DNA from: Sulfitobacter mediterraneus
GTDB taxonomy: Bacteria; Pseudomonadota; Alphaproteobacteria; Rhodobacterales; Rhodobacteraceae
Assembly: GCF_003054325.1 (NCBI RefSeq)
Contig: NZ_QBKU01000014.1
Location: 29,203-93,202, forward strand
Length of the DNA: 64,000 nucleotides
Direction: 5' to 3'
Part shown: positions 59,185-64,000 of the stretch, piece by piece
How the letters are laid out: every line of letters begins with the position of its first letter
Position numbering within the stretch: position 1 is the first letter of the stretch
Notes under the pieces: model-generated
Told to the model about the DNA's origin: nothing
Databases searched by the model: none
What the model saw: the letters and a program-made list of their open reading frames with translations, nothing else
Made by a program: the position numbers and the translations under genes

Positions 59185-59196
59185 TTTGTATACAAA
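59185..59196. promoter_or_regulatory. Operator-like palindrome before the ferredoxin-NADP reductase gene
   Basis: TTTGTATACAAA, a perfect 12-base palindrome and the best copy of the four. It lies just after the -10 and 19 bases before the ATG at 59215. Confidence 0.65.
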
Positions 59197-59214
59197 TGAT
59201 TTTCGGAGCGTGAT

Positions 59215-60024
59215 ATGTCCCTCGATACAGCAGCCCCCAAAGATGCATTTCTGATCCCCGCAGGGGTCTTTGCCCAGACCGTCACATCCGTCCAGCACTA
59301 CACCGACCGCCTGTTCAAGTTCCGGATCACCCGCCCAGACAGCTTTCGCTTTCGCTCTGGTGAATTTGTGATGATCGGCCTGCCAAACGCCGAACGCCCG
59401 GTGTTTCGCGCCTATTCCATCGCCTCGCCCAGTTGGGACGAAGAGATCGAGTTTTACTCGATCAAAGTGGCGGGGGGGCCGCTCACCGAACATCTGCAAA
59501 AGATCAAGGTGGGCGATACTGTTTTGATGCGGCGCAAGCCCACAGGCACCTTGGTCAATGATGCCCTGCTGCCGGGCAAACGGCTTTGGATGTTTGCCAC
59601 CGGCACCGGCATCGCGCCCTTTGCCAGCCTGATCCGTGATCCTGAAACCTATGAGAAATTTGACGAGGTGATCCTCACCCACACCTGCCGCGAGGTGGCC
59701 GAACTGACCTATGGCAAAGAACTGGTCGCGGCGGTGAAAGATGACCCGCTGGTTGGTGAATTTGCCCAAGGGCTGCGCCACTATTGCACCACCACCCGCG
59801 AGGATTATACGTTCATGGGCCGCATCACCGATTTGATGGCGTCTGGCAAAGTGTTCGGCGATCTTGGCCTGCCGCCCATCTCACCAGACACAGACCGCGG
59901 CATGATCTGCGGATCCATGGACATGCTGCGCGATACCAAGGCGGCGCTCGAAGGGTTTGGATTGGCCGAAGGCGCCAACAACCGCCCCGACACTTTTGTC
60001 GTCGAAAAGGCGTTTGTGGACTAA
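59215..60024 (+). CDS. fpr: Ferredoxin-NADP reductase
   Basis: A 269-residue bacterial FPR. FAD site RAYSIASPSWDEEIEFY (R-x-Y-S), NADP region WMFATGTGIAPFASLIRDPETYEKFDEVILTHTCR, and GMICGSMDMLRDTKAAL; the C-terminus VVEKAFVD matches alphaproteobacterial enzymes. It moves electrons between NADPH and ferredoxin or flavodoxin. Because it carries the same operator as the hydroxylase operon and 6-hydroxynicotinate reductase uses ferredoxin, it probably supplies that reductase. It is divergent from the enamidase and its stop overlaps the toxin gene's stop. Confidence 0.93.
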   Translation: MSLDTAAPKDAFLIPAGVFAQTVTSVQHYTDRLFKFRITRPDSFRFRSGEFVMIGLPNAERPVFRAYSIASPSWDEEIEFYSIKVAGGPLTEHLQKIKVGDTVLMRRKPTGTLVNDALLPGKRLWMFATGTGIAPFASLIRDPETYEKFDEVILTHTCREVAELTYGKELVAAVKDDPLVGEFAQGLRHYCTTTREDYTFMGRITDLMASGKVFGDLGLPPISPDTDRGMICGSMDMLRDTKAALEGFGLAEGANNRPDTFVVEKAFVD

Positions 60025-60440
60025 CCTTCAAAGGGGTTCTGAACGGTCAGGCCCGTATGCTGAAAATCCCTCAGATTGCGAGTGGCCACCGCTGCGCCAT
60101 GGGCCATCGCAATCGCCGCAATCATCAGATCCTCAACCGCCATGTTCCACCCCGCCTGCCGCGTTTTGGCCGTGAGCGGGCCATAGATTACGGCAGCACT
60201 TTCATCAAAGCTGAACACCCTCCCGGCAAAATCTTCGGCAAACAGCCGGTCCGCCTGCCGCATCAATCCGTCCCGCCTGCGCCCTTCTGGCAAGCGGTGC
60301 AGACCATACCCGATCTCGCCCAGTGTGACCGTGCTCAGATACAAATCCACCGGCGATTGCCGCGCAAACCAGTTCCGCACAGACGGGGCCGGTTCGGGGC
60401 GCATGATTTCCGAGATGATGTTGGTATCGAGCAGGATCAT
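60021..60440 (-). CDS. PIN-domain toxin (VapC/FitB type)
   Basis: A 139-residue PIN nuclease. Acidic metal residues: D5 in MILLDTNIISEI, Glu in STVTLGEIGYGL, and Asp in NMAVEDLMIAAIAMAHGAAVATRNLRDF. It overlaps its antitoxin gene by four bases and the reductase stop at its own 3' end. The predicted action is RNA cleavage when free of antitoxin. Confidence 0.93.
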   Translation of the reverse strand: MILLDTNIISEIMRPEPAPSVRNWFARQSPVDLYLSTVTLGEIGYGLHRLPEGRRRDGLMRQADRLFAEDFAGRVFSFDESAAVIYGPLTAKTRQAGWNMAVEDLMIAAIAMAHGAAVATRNLRDFQHTGLTVQNPFEG

Positions 60441-60694
60441 CCCGCAGGGCCAAAGTCAGGCGCATCCCGAGGCTGACGCCGCTCTGGCAGATCCAGATCG
60501 CTCTCTACTCCGGAAAATCGTGCGCGCAACCGATCATAAAACGCCGCGCCATCCTCTTTGGGCAAAGCCGCGCCCGTATGATCGTTGAGCAACGCCCGCA
60601 CCTCGGCCTCCATCGACCGACCATGCGCCGCCGCTTGCTCTCGCAGGGCTTGATGCACCTCTGGCGCAATATTGCGAATGGTCAGGGTCGGCAT
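60437..60694 (-). CDS. FitA-type antitoxin
   Basis: An 85-residue protein with a ribbon-helix-helix N-terminus (MPTLTIRNIAPEVHQALREQAAAHGRSMEAEVRALL), typical of FitA/VapB antitoxins, and a disordered acidic tail that would bind the PIN toxin. AAGGAG lies eight bases before the ATG. A promoter with palindromic sequence lies just upstream, as expected for autoregulation. Confidence 0.92.
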   Translation of the reverse strand: MPTLTIRNIAPEVHQALREQAAAHGRSMEAEVRALLNDHTGAALPKEDGAAFYDRLRARFSGVESDLDLPERRQPRDAPDFGPAG

Positions 60695-60722
60695 GGCAAA
60701 TACTCCTTCTGGGTATCTTGAC

Positions 60723-60751
60723 TATGTAGTCATTGCTAGCATTGCTGTCAA
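60723..60751 (-). promoter_or_regulatory. Promoter of the toxin-antitoxin pair
   Basis: On the minus strand TTGACA (60746-60751), 17-base spacer, TACATA (60723-60728). The spacer holds TGCTAGCA, and GACTA-TG-TAGTC (60719-60730) overlaps the -10; both are candidate antitoxin operators. The -35 overlaps the last codons of the aminotransferase gene. Confidence 0.55.
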
Positions 60752-61869
60752 TATTCTGCCAAAGCCCGCCCCAGCCGTTCCAGCCCCTCCATAAGGTTCA
60801 CGGCCCCGCCACCGCCAACCCCCAACCGGATGTGGTTGGGTTGGTCATAAGCACTGCCCGGCAGCAGAAATGTGCGATACGGCTCTGCCAACAGCCGTTT
60901 GGCAAAATCATCACTGTCGATCCCTTCGGGCAGCCGCCCCAACCCGATCAAACCCGCACGCGGGCGGGTCCAAGACAGCCCCTTTTGCGCAGTCACCCAA
61001 GCGTCCATCTTGGCCAGATTTTCCGCCCCCTCACGCCGTGCCTTGTCCATCGCAGCGCCGTACCGATCCGGGCGCAATGCGACCTCGGCGATCACCTCGC
61101 CTAAGATGTTCATGATCTCGCTGGAATTTTCCCGCAAAATCACCGCATCCATCACCAACCCCGGATCGCGGCAGATCAACCAACCCGTCCGCAATCCCTG
61201 AAGACCCAGCGCCTTGCTCACCGATCCTGTGGTAATCCCGCGCTCATACATCCCCGCAATTGACGGCGCGCGACGGCCCTCCCATTCTAGCCCTGCATAG
61301 ACCTCATCCACCAACAGCCACGCACCAACGCGTCCCGCGATCCGCGCCAGTTCCGCCAGTTCATCCGCGCCCATCAGATCACCCGTGGGATTGTTCGGAT
61401 TGGTGATGAAAATCATCTTGGTCTTGTCCGTCACCGCCTCCGCCACGCGGTCCAATGGCAGCCGCCAACCATCGCTTTCCTGCCGTGTGACCTTAACCAC
61501 TTTCGCGCCGATCGCCTTGGCCAACACCTCCGCCTGCGGCCATCCCGGCGTTTCAATCACGATCTCATCGCCCGGCTGTACCAGTTGCATCACCGCCAGA
61601 TAATTTGCCTCTGCCGCACCTGCCGTGATTAATACGTCCTGCCCCGCGCATTGGCCGGTTAATCCCGCTTGCGCCAACACATGGTCCCGCAATTCCGGCA
61701 AACCGCGAAATTCCCGGTTGTTCCAATCCAGCGGCAGATCCGGATCAAGATCCGCTATGAAGTCCCCCAACTTCGGCGATTCCGCCAAAGAAAACCCGAC
61801 AATCGCCTCCGGCTCCGCATCCGTGGTTTCCAACAAATATTGAAACAGGGTGTGAATCTTGACTTTCAT
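60748..61869 (-). CDS. PLP-dependent aminotransferase (class I/II)
   Basis: A 373-residue fold-type I aminotransferase. ITAGAAEANYLAVMQLVQPGDEIVIETPGWPQ, FITNPNNPTGD, LLVDEVYAGLEW, and the PLP-lysine motif TTGSVSKALGLQGLRTGW. The ATG at 61869 (MKVKIHTLFQYLLE) has AAAGG upstream; the frame extends further but without another good start. The substrate is unknown. It is divergent from the hydrolase gene at 61909, 39 bases away. Confidence 0.9.
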   Translation of the reverse strand: MKVKIHTLFQYLLETTDAEPEAIVGFSLAESPKLGDFIADLDPDLPLDWNNREFRGLPELRDHVLAQAGLTGQCAGQDVLITAGAAEANYLAVMQLVQPGDEIVIETPGWPQAEVLAKAIGAKVVKVTRQESDGWRLPLDRVAEAVTDKTKMIFITNPNNPTGDLMGADELAELARIAGRVGAWLLVDEVYAGLEWEGRRAPSIAGMYERGITTGSVSKALGLQGLRTGWLICRDPGLVMDAVILRENSSEIMNILGEVIAEVALRPDRYGAAMDKARREGAENLAKMDAWVTAQKGLSWTRPRAGLIGLGRLPEGIDSDDFAKRLLAEPYRTFLLPGSAYDQPNHIRLGVGGGGAVNLMEGLERLGRALAEY

Positions 61870-61908
61870 CGCGTTGCCTTTGCTTATGGCCCCAAGGGGG
61901 ATCGCCAC

Positions 61909-62667
61909 ATGAAAAGCCAAGTCACGCTGAAGGGCAAACCGAAACGCCTTGCTGTGCTCGATTACGGGTTGTTCGAGGTCCATTCCGGCCCGCGCACCAT
62001 CGGCATCTGCGGTTTTGTGGTGGAAACCGATGCAAACGAAGTGGTGTTGATCGACACCGGGTTCCCCGAAAAATACGCCCGCGATGCCGAGGCCGCCACG
62101 ACCGAGGACGAGCTGGGCAGTTTTGGCCGTGTCCTGTCCGTGACCCCCGACAATATGCCCGGCCCGCAACTGGCCAAACTGGGGCTGGCCAAATCCGATA
62201 TCACCCTGATGATCCAAAGCCATACGCATATTGACCACGTCGGCGATATGGCCGGATACCCCCATGCGCCGATCCTAATTTCCGCCGCAGAACGCGCCCT
62301 GCCCCGCCCGCTTTATTGGTCCGGAAAACAGATGATGGACTGGCCCGACCGTGACTATCATCTGGTGCAAGGTGACATGGATCTGGGCCACGGTTTTGAG
62401 GTCTTGCTCTGCCCCGGCCACGCCCCCGGACAATTGGCGTTCATGGTGCAATTGCCCCAGACGGGCTGGGTCTTGCTCACCTCCGACGCGATCAGCCGCG
62501 CCTCTGAAATAGACGAAAAATTTGCCGGATCATGGGACGATGATCTGGCCATCCACCATGGCGACCGGCTGATGAAATTGGCGTCGGAACGCGGTGCGCT
62601 GGTGATCTACGGCCACAGCCCGGAACAATGGCCAACCCTCAAAAAGGCGCCGGAATGGTTTGATTGA
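61909..62667 (+). CDS. Metallo-beta-lactamase-fold hydrolase (lactonase-like)
   Basis: A 252-residue hydrolase with the zinc motif H105-T-H107-I-D109-H110 and later LLCPGHAPGQLAF, LLTSDA and IYGHSPEQWPTL, the pattern of N-acyl-homoserine-lactonase-like enzymes. The ATG at 61909 has AAGGGGGA seven bases upstream. Substrate unknown; lactone hydrolysis is a guess from the subfamily look. Confidence 0.88.
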   Translation: MKSQVTLKGKPKRLAVLDYGLFEVHSGPRTIGICGFVVETDANEVVLIDTGFPEKYARDAEAATTEDELGSFGRVLSVTPDNMPGPQLAKLGLAKSDITLMIQSHTHIDHVGDMAGYPHAPILISAAERALPRPLYWSGKQMMDWPDRDYHLVQGDMDLGHGFEVLLCPGHAPGQLAFMVQLPQTGWVLLTSDAISRASEIDEKFAGSWDDDLAIHHGDRLMKLASERGALVIYGHSPEQWPTLKKAPEWFD

Positions 62668-62670
62668 GGG

Positions 62671-62717
62671 GATTTTATTCTAAGAAAATCTTGCAGAATT
62701 TTGAAAAAATTCTGCAA
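62671..62717. terminator. Two adjacent hairpins between convergent genes
   Basis: First GATTTT (62671-62676) with AAAATC (62685-62690). Then a perfect 12-base stem, TTGCAGAATTTT (62691-62702) with AAAATTCTGCAA (62706-62717), with a 3-base loop. They fill the 65-base gap between the hydrolase and the SDR, so they probably end both transcripts. Confidence 0.6.
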
Positions 62718-62732
62718 TTCGGACGACAGGAA

Positions 62733-63458
62733 TCAACGCACATCGCGCCCTTGGTTCAGGATAATCACATTCCCGCTGGACACATCCCCCGCAGGAGAGA
62801 TCAAAAACCCGACCCAAGCTGCAATTTCCGAAGGTTGCATCGCCCGCCCATGCGGCATCTGGGCAATCGCCTCTGCCAATACCTCTTCGCTCACCACGTT
62901 GAACAGCGGCGTTTCCGTCATCGCTGGCGCAATCGAATTGACCGCAATTTTATCGGTTGCAAACCGCCGCGCCAGATCCTTGGTCAAGGTATCGAGCGCC
63001 GCCTTGGACGCGCGATAATGCGCCGGGTCAAAGGCATCAAAATTATACGCCCCGTTTGAGCTGATATTGACGATCTTACGCACCCCGTCACGGCCTTCCA
63101 TCAGCTTGATCGCCGCCTGACAACAATGAAACGCGCCCGAAAAATTCAGCGCCATCTGCGTTTCAAACTCGGCCACAGGGATGTCTGGAAACTCCGACAT
63201 AAAGCAGGTGCCCGCGTTGTTCACGAGCGCATCAACACCCCCATGATCCGCAGCGATCTGGCTAAAGGCGGCGGCGATGGCTCCTGGGTCCGTCAGATCC
63301 GTTGCGATACCCTGAAACTCCGGCGCCTGCGCCATCTCGGCCAGTGCATCCGCGTCCAGATCCAGCCCGACCACATGCATGCCGTCCGCGATCAGTTTTG
63401 TAACAATCGCACGGCCCATGCCGCCCGCCGCGCCAGTCACTACCGCAATCTTACCCAT
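62733..63458 (-). CDS. Short-chain dehydrogenase/reductase (SDR)
   Basis: A 241-residue classical SDR. NAD(P)-binding TGAAGGMGRA, the NNAG motif (ALVNNAG), the catalytic Ser in KIVNISSNGAYN, and Tyr-x3-Lys in HYRASKAAL. GLDLDAD after the second strand favours NAD. Three ATGs lie in a row; the last, at 63458, is best spaced from GGGG. It is divergent from the second aminotransferase gene. Confidence 0.93.
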   Translation of the reverse strand: MGKIAVVTGAAGGMGRAIVTKLIADGMHVVGLDLDADALAEMAQAPEFQGIATDLTDPGAIAAAFSQIAADHGGVDALVNNAGTCFMSEFPDIPVAEFETQMALNFSGAFHCCQAAIKLMEGRDGVRKIVNISSNGAYNFDAFDPAHYRASKAALDTLTKDLARRFATDKIAVNSIAPAMTETPLFNVVSEEVLAEAIAQMPHGRAMQPSEIAAWVGFLISPAGDVSSGNVIILNQGRDVR

Positions 63459-63549
63459 CATCATCCCCTTTTTTGGTGGCCTTCTGCGCAGCAGCAGGTT
63501 AGGCAGATTTAAATGTAAACGCATATAAATTTCGATGCAAGGAACGCCC

Positions 63550-64000
63550 ATGCCCATCCGCCCTGCCCGCCGGATCACAGACACGTCACCAAAAAACTTC
63601 GGCATGTTCGCCAAAGCTGTGCAAATGACGGGTGATCTGATCCATCTCGAACTGGGTATGCCTGCCGAGGACACGCCGCAACACATCAAAGACGCCACCA
63701 TCGCCGCGCTTCAGGCCGGGCATGTGCATTACTCTGATCTGCAAGGTATCCCCGAACTGCGCAGCGCCATCGCGGACAAATTGCGCCAGAAAAACGCAAT
63801 GGACATTAGCGCCGATGAGGTGATCGTGACCAACGGTCTGACGCAGGCCTCCTTTGCCGCCTTCATGGCCTTTCTGGATGAGGGCGACGAGGCGCTATTG
63901 CTCGCCCCCTATTATCCCCAGCATATCGGCAAGGCGGAGCTGGCCGGTGCCAAAGTCACCATCGCTCCCTTGGATGCCGCGAACGGGTTTTCCATCATTC
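63550..64000 (+). CDS. PLP-dependent aminotransferase, cut by the window end
   Basis: The first 150 residues are in the window; the frame is open at base 64000. IHLELGMPAEDTPQHIKDA, HYSDLQGIPELRSAIADKL and VIVTNGLTQASFAAFMAFLDEGDEALLLAPYYPQH are the N-terminal features of class I/II aminotransferases. I start it at the ATG at 63550, five bases after AAGGAA; an in-frame ATG at 63535 lies before that site. It is a different gene from the aminotransferase at 60748. Confidence 0.88.
   Translation, partial: MPIRPARRITDTSPKNFGMFAKAVQMTGDLIHLELGMPAEDTPQHIKDATIAALQAGHVHYSDLQGIPELRSAIADKLRQKNAMDISADEVIVTNGLTQASFAAFMAFLDEGDEALLLAPYYPQHIGKAELAGAKVTIAPLDAANGFSII

Noticed and set aside
1..64000. CRISPR arrays, tRNA or rRNA genes, replication origin
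   Set aside because: No regularly spaced repeats, cloverleaf-like sequences, rRNA stretches or DnaA/RepABC features were noticed while reading; a covariance-model scan would be decisive.

Overview
The window looks like a chromosome segment of an alphaproteobacterium of the Rhodobacterales, probably the Roseobacter group. The reasons are a moderately GC-rich sequence, a flagellar cluster with the alphaproteobacterial regulators FlaF and FlbT, CtrA-type boxes (TTAA-N7-TTAA) before most flagellar transcription units, MotE- and DUF1217-type accessory genes, and many GlxA/DJ-1, Liv-type ABC and xanthine-dehydrogenase-family genes.

Region 1 (about 0.3-36.0 kb) is a nearly complete flagellar island. 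Units radiate in both directions: an atypical response regulator, an orphan gene, flaF-flbT-DUF1217; fliG; fliF-fliH-fliN-fliP; fliL-fliM-DUF6468-like-motE; flgB-flgC-fliE-fliQ-lytic transglycosylase-flhA-fliR-flhB; fliI; flagellin; flgI-flgJ-like-flgN; an FtcR-like regulator; flgE-flgK-flgL; a 600-residue periplasmic helical-repeat protein (MotK/MotC-like candidate); flgF-flgG-flgA-flgH-second fliL-like; and an RpoH-like sigma factor-fliK-flgD. No motA/motB, fliD or fliS was found. The flagellin mRNA leader has two tandem hairpins with the same AGAA tetraloop, a plausible target for FlbT.

Region 2 (36.2-37.6 kb) is an intact IS30-type insertion sequence beside a frameshifted fragment of a ferredoxin-reductase-like gene. 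Region 3 (37.8-42.6 kb) holds a DJ-1/PfpI protein, two GlxA-type AraC regulators and an MFS transporter.

Region 4 (42.6-60.0 kb) is the most interesting. It holds a Liv-type ABC importer and a tightly overlapping operon: FAD subunit, fused 2Fe-2S/molybdopterin hydroxylase, 6-hydroxynicotinate-reductase-like protein, UPF0280 protein and two DUF1185 paralogs. Nearby are a MarR regulator, an enamidase-like hydrolase and a ferredoxin-NADP reductase. Together they suggest a reductive (Eubacterium barkeri/Azorhizobium-type) nicotinate or related N-heterocycle pathway. Four copies of a palindrome close to TTTGTATACAAA lie before the importer, the hydroxylase operon, the enamidase and the reductase, which points to one regulon.

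Region 5 (60.0-64.0 kb) has a FitAB/VapBC-type toxin-antitoxin pair, an aminotransferase, a metallo-beta-lactamase-fold hydrolase, an SDR and a second aminotransferase cut by the window end. I saw no rRNA, tRNA or CRISPR array. All assignments come from reading the sequence and recalled family features; no database search was run.
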